The notes beneath the pieces were generated by a model that was not told the origin of the DNA, made no database searches, and was given only the letters and a program-made list of their open reading frames with translations. A DNA stretch of 64,000 nt from Kocuria carniphila (lineage in GTDB: Bacteria > Actinomycetota > Actinomycetes > Actinomycetales > Micrococcaceae), in NCBI RefSeq assembly GCF_004136555.1, contig NZ_NOIT01000016.1:38645-102644 (forward strand). The letters are read 5' to 3'. How positions within the stretch are numbered: the first letter of the stretch is position 1; every line of letters begins with the position of its first letter. Shown in pieces: positions 48,960 through 59,369 of the stretch. Made by a program: the position numbers and the translations under genes.

Positions 48960-50130
48960 GTGCCCCTTCCACGAAACAGACCCTCTTGTGGTGTATGCGC
49001 TCAACCGTTGGTGAAGAACGGGAAGACCAGCGCTGGTCGGACCCGATGGCGATGTCCGCGGTGCGGGGCCTCAACCACCATCCACCGCGAACAGCTCACC
49101 CGACGAGCCCAACTGGACTGGTTTCACGCCTGGCTTGTGCACGGAGCGAAGAGCAGCGATTTCAGCGGTAGCCCCCGCACCTTCAGGAGAGCCACCGCCT
49201 GGTGCTGGCGAGTACCTGTCCCACGCCCGGAGCCGACAGGGGTGATCCACCACCAGATCATCCTCGATGGCACCTACTTCAACAGCTGGTGCGTGCTCAT
49301 CGCCTACACCGGCACCCACGTGGTGGACTGGCAATGGTGTGACCACGAGAAAAAAGCCGCCTGGGTGGCGCTGTTGAACCGGATCCCGGCCCCGGTCGTG
49401 GCCATCATCGACGGTGGCACCGGCCTGCACGCGGCCCTGCGCCAGGGGTGGCCCCACACCGCGGTTCAGCGCTGCTACTTCCACATCTACACCGCTATCC
49501 GCCGGCACCTGAGCCTCTCACCACGCCTGGAAGCCGGCCAAGAACTGATGCGTCTGACCCGGGCGCTGATGGCAGTCACCGACCTGGACCAAGCCGCGGT
49601 CTGGATGGGCGCCTACGCCACCTGGGAAGCGAAATGGGAGACGTTCTTGAAACAACGCTCCCGCCCGGGCAAAGGAGTACTACGCCCCACCGGGGTGAAC
49701 GAGAACCGGGCCTGGTGGTACACCCATCAACGCCTACGCCGAGCCCGCAGGTTCTACCGGACCCTGATCCGCCACCACAACCTCTTCACCTGGCTCAACC
49801 CCGCCCTGGCACCGGGAACCGGGGTGAAGATCGACCGCACGACCTCACCGTTGGAGGGCGGGGGCGAACAAAGCCATCAAAGAACTCCTACGAGCCCACC
49901 GCGGAATGCCCGACAAGCACGCTCGACGGGCCGTGGACTGGTTACTGAACTCCCTCACCGAACACCCCAGAAACCCCTGGGACCTCGCCCGGGAAGAACA
50001 CTGGAACCCACCACCAACACGCCCCCAACACCAGGACGAACCGATCGGGCCGTCCCTCTATGACAACGCCTTCAGTTGGGAAGACGGCAACGGCATCCAA
50101 CACGGCTGGGCAGGCCGAAACCACCCATGA
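48960..50130 (+). pseudogene. IS1249-like transposase, frameshifted after the catalytic Glu
   Basis: The GTG at 48960 opens a DDE transposase with an N-terminal zinc ribbon (CGVCAQPLVKNGKT...CPRCGAS). Catalytic residues appear to be Asp in IILDGTYFNSW, Asp in AIIDGGTGLHAALR and Glu299 in TTSPLEGG. Directly after that, a run of five G (49860-49864) shifts the frame; dropping one G restores ANKAIKELLRAHRGMPDKHA to a stop at 50128-50130. The frame as read ends instead at 50063 with an unrelated tail. The protein would keep its catalytic triad but lose the conserved C-terminal helices, so activity is doubtful unless frameshifting corrects it. Confidence 0.85.
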
Positions 50131-50139
50131 CACACCCGA

Positions 50140-50167
50140 GCCATACACACATTTTGGCCTTTAACCC
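50140..50167 (-). repeat. Right terminal inverted repeat of IS1249-like element
   Basis: 28 bp reading inward on the minus strand from GGGTTAAAGGCC; immediately followed outside by the second TTTTTCTG copy. It is identical over all 28 bases to a solitary end at 62261-62288. Confidence 0.93.
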
Positions 50168-50195
50168 TTTTTCTGTGCACCGGAGGCTCGGAAAG

Positions 50196-50236
50196 TAAAA
50201 AAATCCGGCCACATTGCTGGTGCAATGCGGCCGGAT
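50196..50236 (-). terminator. Intrinsic terminator of tRNA-Lys
   Basis: 15-base arms (50203-50217 and 50222-50236, one mismatch) around TGGT, followed on the minus strand by seven T. It is placed directly after tRNA-Lys. Confidence 0.85.
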
Positions 50237-50245
50237 CATTCGGGG

Positions 50246-50318
50246 TGCGCCCCCTGGGACTCGAACCCAGAACCCATTGATTAAGAGTCAATTGCTCTGC
50301 CAATTGAGCTAGAGGCGC
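50246..50318 (-). tRNA. tRNA-Lys (CUU anticodon)
   Basis: 73 nt on the minus strand. Acceptor GCGCCTC pairs with GGGGCGC allowing one mismatch, the D-arm is TAGCTCAATTGGCAGAGCA, and the anticodon loop CTCTTAA gives CTT. The T-arm is CTGGGTTCGAGTCCCAG. CCA is not encoded. Confidence 0.95.
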
Positions 50319-50478
50319 TGGCGTTACCGAAGAAGAAAGTTAGCACATGATCGGATCCGTGAGGAACCGCTCCGTGCCGGGTTTCCCCTGCGCAACGAGA
50401 GATAACTTTAGCACCGCATGGCGATCTGTCCAATTAAGCGTGCGTGGCGCCGGACACGTTCCCAGCGGGGCTCGCACG

Positions 50479-50484
50479 TACCAT
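50479..50484 (+). promoter_or_regulatory. -10 box of leaderless dehydrogenase promoter
   Basis: TACCAT ends six bases before the ATG at 50491; it supports this start over the longer open frame. Confidence 0.5.
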
Positions 50485-50490
50485 GGAGCC

Positions 50491-51477
50491 ATGACTTCTC
50501 AGCACCCCGACGTTGCCTTGTCAGACCTGCGCGTGATCTCACTGCCCGAGCAAAAACTCTTCGATCAGATCAGCGACGAACTCAGGGACTTCACCTGTGT
50601 GCTGTGGGATTTGGAAGGTGAGCCTGAGGGTTGCGCCCGCGAGGACATCGATATCGCCGTGGCTCCGTACTTCAGCGGTCGCTGGATGAAGGACCCGTCC
50701 GTGGTGGAGAACGTCAAGCTTCTGCAATTGCAGTCCACCGGCTACAACGGGGTGCCAGAACGAATCGGCCCGGACGTCGCACTCGCCTCGGCGGGCTGGG
50801 TACACGCAGCCGGCACCGCTGAGATCGCGGTGGGTCTGATCATCGCCGCCCAGCGAAACATGGATCGGGCGATCCTGCAGCAGAAGGAAGGTGTCTACAA
50901 GCGGTACTTTTCCCGCGCCGTGGCCGACTCCCGGGTCGCCGTGGTGGGCATCGGGGAAATCGGATCGGCCGTGATTGACCGCCTGCGCCCGTTCGAGGTT
51001 GAGATCACCCGCGTGGCGTCGTCGGCCCGGGAGGATGAACAGGGCCAGGTGCGCGGCGTTGATGAACTGGACCAGATCCTGCCCGAAACCGACATTCTGG
51101 TGGTGGCCCTGCCCCTGACCGAGAAGACGGAGAACTTGTTCAACGCCGCGATGCTCGCCAAACTGCCCGACGACGCCCTGGTGGTCAACGTGGGTCGCGG
51201 CTCGTTGGTCAACACGGACGCGTTGACCGAAGAAGTGGTCGCGGGCCGGCTCCGTTGCGCTCTCGACGTGGTTGATCCTGAACCCCTGCCCGGTGACCAT
51301 CCGCTCATGAGCGCGGCGGGCTCCATCGTGCTGCCGCACGTGGGTGGCTCCAACGTGTCTTATCGGCCGCGCGTGCGGGATCTGATCCTGCAGCAGATCG
51401 AACTCATCAAAGCCGGTAAGGCGCCGCAATTTTTGGTGCAATCCGGGCGACTCGATCTCGATTCCGCGGGGGAGTAG
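50491..51477 (+). CDS. D-isomer-specific 2-hydroxyacid dehydrogenase family protein
   Basis: A 328-residue NAD(P)-dependent dehydrogenase. The cofactor loop is VAVVGIGEIGSAVIDRL near residue 150. The catalytic Arg is in NVGRGSLVNTDAL near 233, the Glu in VDPEPLPGDHPL and the His in VLPHVGGSN near 290. The frame is open upstream to 50347, but the ATG at 50491 has a -10 box six bases ahead. It sits directly before the ilv leader. serA occupies a similar neighbourhood in related genomes, but this protein is too short and lacks an ACT domain, so it should not be called SerA. Confidence 0.85.
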   Translation: MTSQHPDVALSDLRVISLPEQKLFDQISDELRDFTCVLWDLEGEPEGCAREDIDIAVAPYFSGRWMKDPSVVENVKLLQLQSTGYNGVPERIGPDVALASAGWVHAAGTAEIAVGLIIAAQRNMDRAILQQKEGVYKRYFSRAVADSRVAVVGIGEIGSAVIDRLRPFEVEITRVASSAREDEQGQVRGVDELDQILPETDILVVALPLTEKTENLFNAAMLAKLPDDALVVNVGRGSLVNTDALTEEVVAGRLRCALDVVDPEPLPGDHPLMSAAGSIVLPHVGGSNVSYRPRVRDLILQQIELIKAGKAPQFLVQSGRLDLDSAGE

Positions 51478-51506
51478 TTCATAATGTGAGACATGGTGTC
51501 CGAAGA

Positions 51507-51537
51507 TTGACACAAGAGACGCGCGCCTCACTACAGT
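51507..51537 (+). promoter_or_regulatory. Promoter of the ilvBNC attenuator leader
   Basis: TTGACA (51507-51512) and TACAGT (51532-51537) are separated by 19 bp. The -10 box ends seven bases before the leader-peptide ATG, so the leader mRNA probably starts at that codon. Confidence 0.65.
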
Positions 51538-51544
51538 GGGTGTC

Positions 51545-51610
51545 ATGCAGTTCGCACCCAGTGACGTCGTAGACCTTGGAGTCGTTGTTCTTATCGGACA
51601 TCGGGCCTGA
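51545..51610 (+). CDS. ilv leader peptide (attenuation control)
   Basis: A 21-residue open frame, MQFAPSDVVDLGVVVLIGHR plus Ala, with eight branched-chain residues (five Val, two Leu, one Ile), six of them bunched as a run from residue 11 on. Ribosome stalling at these codons when Val, Leu or Ile tRNAs are uncharged would set which downstream hairpin forms. It has no ribosome site and lies seven bases after a -10 box, so it should be translated leaderless. Corynebacterium ilvBNC is controlled by a comparable leader. Confidence 0.8.
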   Translation: MQFAPSDVVDLGVVVLIGHRA

Positions 51611-51674
51611 GGAAAATACGTCGCGCGTGGACACAGGCCCGAACGCTCACGAAACCCGTGGCGTGAGGGCCTTT
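51602..51674 (+). promoter_or_regulatory. ilvBNC transcription attenuator (antiterminator and terminator hairpins)
   Basis: CGGGCCTG (51602-51609) can pair with CAGGCCCG (51634-51641) to form an 8-bp antiterminator beginning at the leader stop codon. The terminator instead pairs AGGCC (51635-51639) and CTCACG (51646-51651) with CGTGAG and GGCCT (51662-51672), followed by TT-CC-TT. The two use the same bases 51635-51639 and cannot coexist. Confidence 0.7.
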
Positions 51675-51770
51675 CCTTATGTATAACGACCCGCATCGGC
51701 TCACCGTTATCGGTCAGGGGACGGCCCGCCCGGCGTTCAGCACCAACAGCAGGTAAAGGAAATATCCACT

Positions 51771-53651
51771 ATGAGTAAGGATCAGCCGATCTCACCGGCC
51801 GTGATGGCCCATCGGCGAGCCGAGAACACCTCCGCGTCACTGGTGGGCGCGGAGACGGATCAGCACCCCGTGGCCACCGCGGTGGTCGGTGCTGAGGGCC
51901 CGGAGGAAATGACGGGTTCGCGAGCCATCATCCGTTCACTCGAGCAGCTCGGGGTCACGGATGTCTTCGGTCTCCCGGGTGGTGCAATCCTTCCCACCTA
52001 TGACCCCCTGATGGACGCGGAGAAGATCAACCACATCCTGGTGCGTCACGAGCAGGGCGCGGGACACGCCGCCGAAGGTTATGCCTTGGCATCCGGTCGC
52101 ACGGGTGTCTGCATTGTGACCTCGGGCCCCGGTGCCACCAACCTGGTCACCGCTCTTGCGGACGCCAATATGGACTCGATCCCCATGGTGGCCATCACCG
52201 GTCAGGTCTCGAGCGCATTCATTGGAACCGACGCGTTCCAGGAAGCGGACATCGTGGGCATGACCATGCCCATCACCAAGCACTCCTACTTGGTGACCGA
52301 TCCCAACGACATTCCCCGGGTGTTGGCCGAGGCCTTCCACCTGGCTTCGACCGGTCGTCCGGGTCCCGTCCTGGTGGACGTCTCCAAGGACGCCCAGGTC
52401 TCGACCATGACGTTCAACTGGCCGCCCCAGCTGGATCTGCCCGGTTATCGCCCGGTCACGCGCGGTCACTCCAAGCAGATCAAGGAAGCGGCCCGCCTCA
52501 TTGCGGCCGCCGATCGCCCGGTGCTCTACACGGGCGGCGGAACCATGCGCGCCGACGCCGCTGCGGAGCTCCTCGAACTCGCGGAGCTCACCGGAGCGCC
52601 CGTGGTCACCACGCTGACGGCGCGAGGCGTGTTCCCGGATTCGCACGAGCTGAACCTGGGTATGCCGGGCATGCACGGCACGGTGCCGGCCGTGTACGCG
52701 ATGCAGCAATCGGACCTGCTGATCACCCTGGGCGCGCGCTTCGACGACCGCGTCACCGGTCAGCTGGACACTTTCGCACCGAACGCCAAGGTGATCCACG
52801 CGGACATCGACCCCGCCGAGATCTCTAAGAACCGTACGGCGGACGTCCCGATCGTGGGCGACCTCAAGACCGTGATTTCGGACCTGACGGATGCGGTCCG
52901 GCAGGAATTCGAGACCGCCGAGAAGCCGGACCTCGGCACGTGGTGGACCACGCTGTCCACCTTGCGCGACACCTACCCGCTGGGCTACACCCGCACCGAT
53001 GACGGACTGGGCAGCCCCCAGCACGTGATCGAGCGCATCTCGGCCCTGACCGGCCCGGAGGCCGTGTACGTGTCCGGCGTGGGTCAGCACCAGATGTGGT
53101 CCGCCCAGTTCGTTGACTACGAGCGTCCCCGCCAGTGGCTGAACTCGGCAGGCCTGGGCACCATGGGCTTCGCCGTTCCCGCCGCCATGGGCGCACAGGT
53201 GTCCCAGCCGGACCGCGTGGTGTGGGCGATCGACGGCGACGGCTGCTTCCAGATGACCAATCAGGAACTGGCCACGTGCGTGATCAACAACATCCCCATC
53301 AAGGTCGCGGTGATCAATAACTCGTCGCTGGGCATGGTGCGTCAATGGCAGACCCTGTTCTACGACGGTCGTTACTCCAACACCGAGTTGAACACCGGTC
53401 ACAATTCACGCCGCGTACCGGATTTCGTGAAGCTGGCCGAGGCCTACGGTTGCGCTGCCCTGCGTTGCGAAAGCGACGACGAGGTGGATGACGTGATCAA
53501 GCAGGCCTTGGAGATCAACGACCGGCCCGTGGTGATCGACTTCGTGGTGTCCGCCGACGCCATGGTCTGGCCCATGGTGCCCTCGGGCGTGTCCAACGAC
53601 CAGATCCAAATTGCTAAAAACCTGACTCCTGACTGGAACTCGGAGGACTAA
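51771..53651 (+). CDS. ilvB: Acetolactate synthase large subunit
   Basis: A 626-residue thiamine-diphosphate enzyme forming acetolactate or acetohydroxybutyrate, the first common step of valine, leucine and isoleucine synthesis. The catalytic Glu is in [16 protein letters not shown], the FAD/central domain includes [14 protein letters not shown], and the ThDP-magnesium motif is [23 protein letters not shown]. An N-terminal extension of about 45 residues is usual in Micrococcaceae. AAAGGAAA precedes the ATG, and the attenuator lies 100 bp upstream. Confidence 0.97.
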   Translation: MSKDQPISPAVMAHRRAENTSASLVGAETDQHPVATAVVGAEGPEEMTGSRAIIRSLEQLGVTDVFGLPGGAILPTYDPLMDAEKINHILVRHEQGAGHAAEGYALASGRTGVCIVTSGPGATNLVTALADANMDSIPMVAITGQVSSAFIGTDAFQEADIVGMTMPITKHSYLVTDPNDIPRVLAEAFHLASTGRPGPVLVDVSKDAQVSTMTFNWPPQLDLPGYRPVTRGHSKQIKEAARLIAAADRPVLYTGGGTMRADAAAELLELAELTGAPVVTTLTARGVFPDSHELNLGMPGMHGTVPAVYAMQQSDLLITLGARFDDRVTGQLDTFAPNAKVIHADIDPAEISKNRTADVPIVGDLKTVISDLTDAVRQEFETAEKPDLGTWWTTLSTLRDTYPLGYTRTDDGLGSPQHVIERISALTGPEAVYVSGVGQHQMWSAQFVDYERPRQWLNSAGLGTMGFAVPAAMGAQVSQPDRVVWAIDGDGCFQMTNQELATCVINNIPIKVAVINNSSLGMVRQWQTLFYDGRYSNTELNTGHNSRRVPDFVKLAEAYGCAALRCESDDEVDDVIKQALEINDRPVVIDFVVSADAMVWPMVPSGVSNDQIQIAKNLTPDWNSED

Positions 53652-53654
53652 TCA

Positions 53655-54164
53655 ATGAGCCGTCATACTCTCTCCGTTCTGGTTGAAGACAAGCCCGGCG
53701 TGCTGACGCGCGTTGCCGGTTTGTTCGCTCGCCGTGCGTTCAACATCCACTCCCTGGCCGTGGGCCCCACAGAGCTGCCCGGGATTTCCCGGATCACCGT
53801 GGTGGTGGATGCTGACGGCGAATTGCTGGAGCAGGTCACCAAGCAACTGAACAAGCTCATCAACGTCATCAAGATTGTTGAGCTCGCCCCGGAGAACTCC
53901 GTGCAGCGTGACCACATCATGGTCAAGGTGCGCGCGGACGCGTCCACGCGTTTGCAGGTCACCCAGGCTGCAAACCTGTTCCGGGCCACCATCGTGGATG
54001 TCTCCACCGAGTCCGTGGTCATCGAATCCACGGGCGCGCGGGACAAGATCCACGCCCTGCTGGACGTGTTGGAACCGTTCGGCGTGCGAGAAATTGTTCG
54101 CGCTGGCACGCTGGCCTTGGGACGCGGTCCCAAGTCCATGTCGGACCGCGCGCTGCGGCACTAG
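53655..54164 (+). CDS. ilvN: Acetolactate synthase small (regulatory) subunit
   Basis: A 169-residue regulatory subunit that activates IlvB and confers valine feedback inhibition. The N-terminal ACT domain reads LSVLVEDKPGVLTRVAGLFARRAFN, with the Asn and Gly residues that bind valine. The C-terminal domain has RADASTRLQVTQAANLFRA. It starts three bases after the ilvB stop and is of normal length. Confidence 0.96.
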   Translation: MSRHTLSVLVEDKPGVLTRVAGLFARRAFNIHSLAVGPTELPGISRITVVVDADGELLEQVTKQLNKLINVIKIVELAPENSVQRDHIMVKVRADASTRLQVTQAANLFRATIVDVSTESVVIESTGARDKIHALLDVLEPFGVREIVRAGTLALGRGPKSMSDRALRH

Positions 54165-54215
54165 CACCACCTCACCCTTGATCGGGTTCCGCTCGGGACG
54201 CGGTGCTCGATCTGA

Positions 54216-55280
<1,065 letters not shown>

Positions 55281-55326
55281 TCGGTCCTGATCCGGCACTC
55301 CAGTTGGGTGCCGTAGTTCGATCGCC

Positions 55327-55368
55327 GACGCCGCCGCGAGAGTTCACGCGAACTCTCGCGGCGGCGTC
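55327..55368 (+). terminator. Strong hairpin after ilvC
   Basis: Perfect 19-base arms beginning GACGCCGCCGCGAG around ACGC. There is no T-run, so it is either a GC-rich terminator or an RNA-stabilising structure. metG begins 59 bp later. Confidence 0.75.
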
Positions 55369-55413
55369 GTGCTGTCCGGTGTTCCCGAAGCAAGAAAAGT
55401 GGCGGACGGTCGC

Positions 55414-55419
55414 TAGAGT
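55414..55419 (+). promoter_or_regulatory. -10 box of leaderless metG promoter
   Basis: TAGAGT ends seven bases before the GTG at 55427. Confidence 0.55.
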
Positions 55420-55426
55420 GGAGGGC

Positions 55427-56980
55427 GTGAGCGAGCAGATTCCCTACTACCTGACCACCGCGATTTCCTACCCGAACGGGTCCCCGCACATCGGGCACGC
55501 GTACGAGGCGATTGCCGCGGACACCATGGCGCGATTCAAGCGACTGGACGGCTACGACGTGCGCTTCCAGACCGGAACGGACGAGCACGGCCAGAAGATG
55601 CAGCAGACCGCCGAAAAACAGGGCGTGTCGCCCCGTGAACTCGCGGACCAGAACGCCGCCCAGTTCAAGGACATGGACGACGAGCTGCAGGTCAGCTACG
55701 ACCGTTTCATCCGCACCACGGACGAGGACCACTACGCCGCGAGCCAGGACATCTGGAAGCGGATGGAGGCCAACGGGGACATCTACCTGGACAAGTACGC
55801 CGGCTGGTACTCCGTGCGCGACGAGGCCTACTACGCCGAGGACGAGACCGAGGTCCGCGAGGACGGCCAGCGCTATTCGATCGGCACCGGCACCGAACTG
55901 ACGTGGACCGAGGAGGAGAGCTACTTCTTCCGCCTCTCGGCCTACCAGGACAAACTGCTGGAACTGTACAAGACCGGCTTCGTGCAGCCCGAGACTCGCT
56001 CCCACGAGATCGCGTCCTTTGTGAACGGCGGTTTGCAGGACCTGTCGATCTCACGCACGACGTTCGACTGGGGTGTGCCCGTTCCGGGCAACCCGGACCA
56101 CGTGATGTATGTGTGGGTGGACGCCCTGACCAACTACCTGACCGGTCTGGGCTACCCGGACACCGAGGACACCAACTTCCAGAAGTACTGGCCCGCGGAT
56201 TTGCATTTGATCGGTAAGGACATCGCGCGATTCCACGCAGTGTTCTGGCCGGCATTCCTGATGTCCGCCGGACTGGAACTGCCCAAGCGCGTGTATGCCC
56301 ACGGCTTCCTGTTCAACCAGGGCGAGAAGATGTCCAAGTCCGTTGGCAATGTGATCGACCCGCACTCACTCATCGAGGAGTACGGACTGGACCAGCTGCG
56401 CTTCTTCCTGTTGCGCGAGGTTCCTTTCGGCCAGGACGGCAATTACTCTCACGACGCGATTGCTTCACGCATCAACTCGGATCTGGCCAACGATCTGGGC
56501 AACCTGGCCCAGCGCAGTCTGTCCATGGTCGCCAAGAACCTTGGGGGAGTGGTCCCCGAACCGGGTGAGTTCACGGCCGAGGATCAGGCCATGCTCGACG
56601 AGGCCAACGCCGTGGTCGAGACGTTCCGCACCGCCTTTGACGCACAAGCGTTCCACCGCGGGTTGGAGGGTGTGTGGCGCGTGATCGCCAACGCCAACCG
56701 CTACTTCACGGCGCAGGAGCCGTGGGTGCTGCGTAAGACGGATCCCGAGCGCATGGCCACCGTGCTGTACGTGACCGCGGAAGTGCTGCGCATCGTGTCG
56801 ATCCTGGTGCAGCCGGTCATGCCGGATTCCATGGCCAAGCTGCTGACCCAACTCGGTCAGCCCGAGGGTGAAGCCCGGCAGTACGCGGCGATTTCCCAGC
56901 GCCTCGCGCCCGGCACCGAGCTGCCCAAGCCGACCGGTGTGTTCCCGCGCTACGAAGAACCCGAGGTCCTCAAGGACTGA
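55427..56980 (+). CDS. metG: Methionyl-tRNA synthetase
   Basis: A 517-residue class I synthetase charging initiator and elongator tRNA-Met. The HIGH motif is in [20 protein letters not shown] and the KMSKS loop in [13 protein letters not shown] near residue 300. It is the short form, without the four-Cys zinc knuckle of the E. coli type and without the C-terminal EMAP-like dimerisation domain. The GTG at 55427 is chosen for the adjacent -10 box and direct entry into family sequence. It interrupts the ilvC-leuB gene order. Confidence 0.95.
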   Translation: MSEQIPYYLTTAISYPNGSPHIGHAYEAIAADTMARFKRLDGYDVRFQTGTDEHGQKMQQTAEKQGVSPRELADQNAAQFKDMDDELQVSYDRFIRTTDEDHYAASQDIWKRMEANGDIYLDKYAGWYSVRDEAYYAEDETEVREDGQRYSIGTGTELTWTEEESYFFRLSAYQDKLLELYKTGFVQPETRSHEIASFVNGGLQDLSISRTTFDWGVPVPGNPDHVMYVWVDALTNYLTGLGYPDTEDTNFQKYWPADLHLIGKDIARFHAVFWPAFLMSAGLELPKRVYAHGFLFNQGEKMSKSVGNVIDPHSLIEEYGLDQLRFFLLREVPFGQDGNYSHDAIASRINSDLANDLGNLAQRSLSMVAKNLGGVVPEPGEFTAEDQAMLDEANAVVETFRTAFDAQAFHRGLEGVWRVIANANRYFTAQEPWVLRKTDPERMATVLYVTAEVLRIVSILVQPVMPDSMAKLLTQLGQPEGEARQYAAISQRLAPGTELPKPTGVFPRYEEPEVLKD

Positions 56981-57001
56981 ACGCACGAGCTGTAGGTGAT
57001 G

Positions 57002-57037
57002 CGGCGGCGTCGTCATGGGAACATTGCGGCGCCGCCG
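57002..57037 (+). terminator. Possible terminator after metG
   Basis: CGGCGGCG (57002-57009) pairs with CGCCGCCG (57030-57037) across a 20-base loop, followed by TCTTGCTG. The stem is stable but the loop is large. Confidence 0.35.
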
Positions 57038-57099
57038 TCTTGCTGTCTCAATATCCGAGACATGAATTCACGTTGTGGAATACCCGCGCCCGCCGGATT

Positions 57100-57105
57100 T
57101 AGGCT
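57100..57105 (+). promoter_or_regulatory. -10 box of leaderless leuB promoter
   Basis: TAGGCT ends six bases (GGGAGC) before the ATG at 57112. Confidence 0.6.
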
Positions 57106-57111
57106 GGGAGC

Positions 57112-58191
57112 ATGAGCGAAGCATCGTCGAACGCAGCCACCAAGTACTCGATCGCCGTGATTCCCGGAGACGGAATCGGCCCCGAGGTCGTTGCCGAGGC
57201 GGTGAAAGTACTCGATGCCGTGACCGAACCCGCGGGCATCACCCTGGACAAGACCACCTACCCGCTGGGCGCGGAGCACTGGTTGGCCACGGGCGAAGTC
57301 CTCAGCGACGAGACCATGGACAAACTTCGCGGCCACGACGCTATCCTGTTCGGCGCGGTCGGTGCGGCCCCCAATGACACCCGCATTCCCTCCGGAATCC
57401 TCGAGCGTGATCTGCTGCTGAAACTGCGCTTCACGTTCGATCACTACATCAACCTGCGCCCGGCCACCCTGTACCCGGGAACCACCAGCCCGCTGGCCGA
57501 GCCCGGAGACATCGATTTCGTGGTGGTCCGCGAAGGCACCGAGGGCCTCTACGCCGGCAACGGCGGCCGCGTGCGCCAAGGCACCGAGCACGAGATCGCG
57601 ACCGAGGTCTCGATCAATACCGCCCACGGTGTGCGCCGCCTGGTCAAGTACGCGTTCGAGCTGGCCCAGAAGCGTCCCCGCAAGAAGCTCACCCTGGTGC
57701 ACAAGCACAACGTGCTGGTCAACGCTGGTCGCCTGTACCAGGAGACCGTCAACGAGTTCGCGCCGCAGTACCCGGACGTCACCGTGGACTATCTGCACAT
57801 CGATGCCGCCACGATCTTCCTGACCACCGATCCCTCCCGGTTCGACGTGATCGTGACCGACAACCTGTTCGGCGACATCCTCACGGACCAGGCGGGCGCC
57901 GTGACCGGCGGTATCGGCCTGGCACCGTGCGGTAATATCAACGCAGATCGCACCGCGCCGTCCATGTTCGAGCCCGTTCACGGTTCCGCTCCGGACATCG
58001 CGGGAACCGCAACAGCTCAGCCGGTGGCTTCCATCCTCGCCGCCGCCATGATGCTGGAACACCTGGGCCACGAGGATCTCGCAGACCAGATCAACCAGGC
58101 AGTGCGCCGGGATCTCGAGACGCACGGCAATGAGCAGCGCAGCACCGATCAGGTGGGTGACCACATTGTGGCCGCCCTGAAAGCCGCCTGA
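57112..58191 (+). CDS. leuB: 3-isopropylmalate dehydrogenase
   Basis: A 359-residue NAD- and metal-dependent decarboxylating dehydrogenase of leucine synthesis. [21 protein letters not shown] opens the fold, substrate-binding arginines are in [15 protein letters not shown], the catalytic Tyr/Lys region holds [11 protein letters not shown] and LVHKHNVL, and the C-terminal [13 protein letters not shown] binds NAD. Length fits the actinobacterial type. ilvE follows after 26 bp with its own ribosome site, so the two form an operon. Confidence 0.96.
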   Translation: MSEASSNAATKYSIAVIPGDGIGPEVVAEAVKVLDAVTEPAGITLDKTTYPLGAEHWLATGEVLSDETMDKLRGHDAILFGAVGAAPNDTRIPSGILERDLLLKLRFTFDHYINLRPATLYPGTTSPLAEPGDIDFVVVREGTEGLYAGNGGRVRQGTEHEIATEVSINTAHGVRRLVKYAFELAQKRPRKKLTLVHKHNVLVNAGRLYQETVNEFAPQYPDVTVDYLHIDAATIFLTTDPSRFDVIVTDNLFGDILTDQAGAVTGGIGLAPCGNINADRTAPSMFEPVHGSAPDIAGTATAQPVASILAAAMMLEHLGHEDLADQINQAVRRDLETHGNEQRSTDQVGDHIVAALKAA

Positions 58192-58217
58192 ATCCGAGCA
58201 GTCGAAGGAGAACACTC

Positions 58218-59315
58218 TTGAGCACCCAGTTCGTCCGTCAGCCCAACCCGCATCCGGCCACCGGTGAGGTTCGGAACGCCATTTTGGCCAACCCCGGCTT
58301 CGGCGTGCATTTCACGGACAACATGATCTCCATCGACTGGACCGGTGACGTGGAGAAGGGCAACGGACAGTGGGAGAACCCGCGCCTGGAGGCGTACGGT
58401 CCCATCGCGTTGGATCCTTCCGCTGCCGTGTTCCACTACGGCCAGGAGATCTTCGAGGGGCTCAAGGCCTACCGGCACGAGGACGGCTCGGTGTGGACCT
58501 TCCGCCCGGAGGCGAACGCGGCTCGGTTGAACCAGTCCGCTGAGCGGCTGGCGCTGCCGGCCCTGCCCGAAGAAACGTTCGTGGATGCCGTGCGGGAATT
58601 GGTGAGCACGGACGAGAAGTGGGTGCCCTCCGGTGACGGCGAGTCCCTCTACCTGCGTCCTTTCATGATCGCGACGGAACCGTTCTTGGGCGTGCGTCCT
58701 TCGCGGCAGGCGCGGTTCTCGGTGATCGCGTCCCCGGCCGGTAATTACTTCGGCACCGTGGAGCCCGTGGACATCTGGTTGTCGCGCACCTACGCTCGCG
58801 CTGGCAAGGGCGGCACCGGTTCGGCCAAGTGCGGTGGCAACTATGCGGCGTCGTTGATTGCCCAAATGGAAGGTGACGCCCACGGCTGCAGCCAGGTGCT
58901 GTTCCTCGACCACGAGCGCGACGATGCCATTGAAGAACTCGGTGGCATGAACGTGTTCTTCGTGTTCAAGGACGGCCGCGTGGTGACCCCCGAACTCACC
59001 GGAACCATCCTCGAAGGCGTGACCCGCCGCTCGATCATCGAACTCGCCAAGGAACGCGGTCTGCAGGTCGAGGAACGTCGGTTCACGCTGGATGAATGGC
59101 GCGAAGGTAAGGCCTCGGGCGAGTTGACCGAGGTGTTCGCGTGCGGCACCGCGGCGGTCATCGCACCGGTTCGTCGTCTCGTCAGCAACGATGAAGTCAT
59201 CGGTAACGAGGACGACCAGCCGGGCGAAGTCACCATGTCCCTGCGTCAGCAGCTGCTGGACATCCAGACCGGTCGCGTGGAGGACACGCACGGCTGGCTC
59301 ACGCGACTGGCTTGA
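58218..59315 (+). CDS. ilvE: Branched-chain amino acid aminotransferase
   Basis: A 365-residue fold-type IV PLP enzyme catalysing the last step of Val, Leu and Ile synthesis. The PLP lysine is in GTGSAKCGGNYAASLIAQ near residue 204; HYGQEIFEGLKAYRHEDGSV and LTGTILEGVTRRSIIEL are family segments. The TTG start follows GAAGGAG. It is placed after leuB, which matches its role in converting 4-methyl-2-oxopentanoate to leucine. Confidence 0.96.
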   Translation: MSTQFVRQPNPHPATGEVRNAILANPGFGVHFTDNMISIDWTGDVEKGNGQWENPRLEAYGPIALDPSAAVFHYGQEIFEGLKAYRHEDGSVWTFRPEANAARLNQSAERLALPALPEETFVDAVRELVSTDEKWVPSGDGESLYLRPFMIATEPFLGVRPSRQARFSVIASPAGNYFGTVEPVDIWLSRTYARAGKGGTGSAKCGGNYAASLIAQMEGDAHGCSQVLFLDHERDDAIEELGGMNVFFVFKDGRVVTPELTGTILEGVTRRSIIELAKERGLQVEERRFTLDEWREGKASGELTEVFACGTAAVIAPVRRLVSNDEVIGNEDDQPGEVTMSLRQQLLDIQTGRVEDTHGWLTRLA

Positions 59316-59357
59316 TCGCTCACCGCTCAACGCGGGGTCGAGGTGGACCGTGCTGTG

Positions 59358-59363
59358 TAGCCT
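59358..59363 (+). promoter_or_regulatory. -10 box of leaderless FAH-family gene promoter
   Basis: TAGCCT ends six bases (AAAGGC) before the ATG at 59370. Confidence 0.55.
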
Positions 59364-59369
59364 AAAGGC

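Larger units (their letters stand above)
48868..50167 (+). mobile_element. IS1249/IS256-like insertion sequence, complete
   Basis: A 1300-bp element with 28-bp terminal inverted repeats (48868-48895 and 50140-50167) that differ at one base; each tip begins GGGTTA. It is flanked by an 8-bp direct repeat TTTTTCTG (48860-48867 and 50168-50175), the target-site duplication, so both ends are exact and the insertion is probably recent. The body holds one transposase gene that is frameshifted near its 3' end. The 8-bp duplication agrees with IS256-group elements. Confidence 0.93.

Noticed and set aside
49850..49870. Programmed -1 frameshifting in the IS transposase
   Set aside because: The restoring frame is +1, not -1, and there is no slippery heptamer with a downstream structure; a one-base insertion in a G run explains it more simply.
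50491..51477. Calling the 2-hydroxyacid dehydrogenase SerA
   Set aside because: It has 328 residues, lacks the ACT and intervening domains, and its N-terminal substrate region does not look like phosphoglycerate dehydrogenase.
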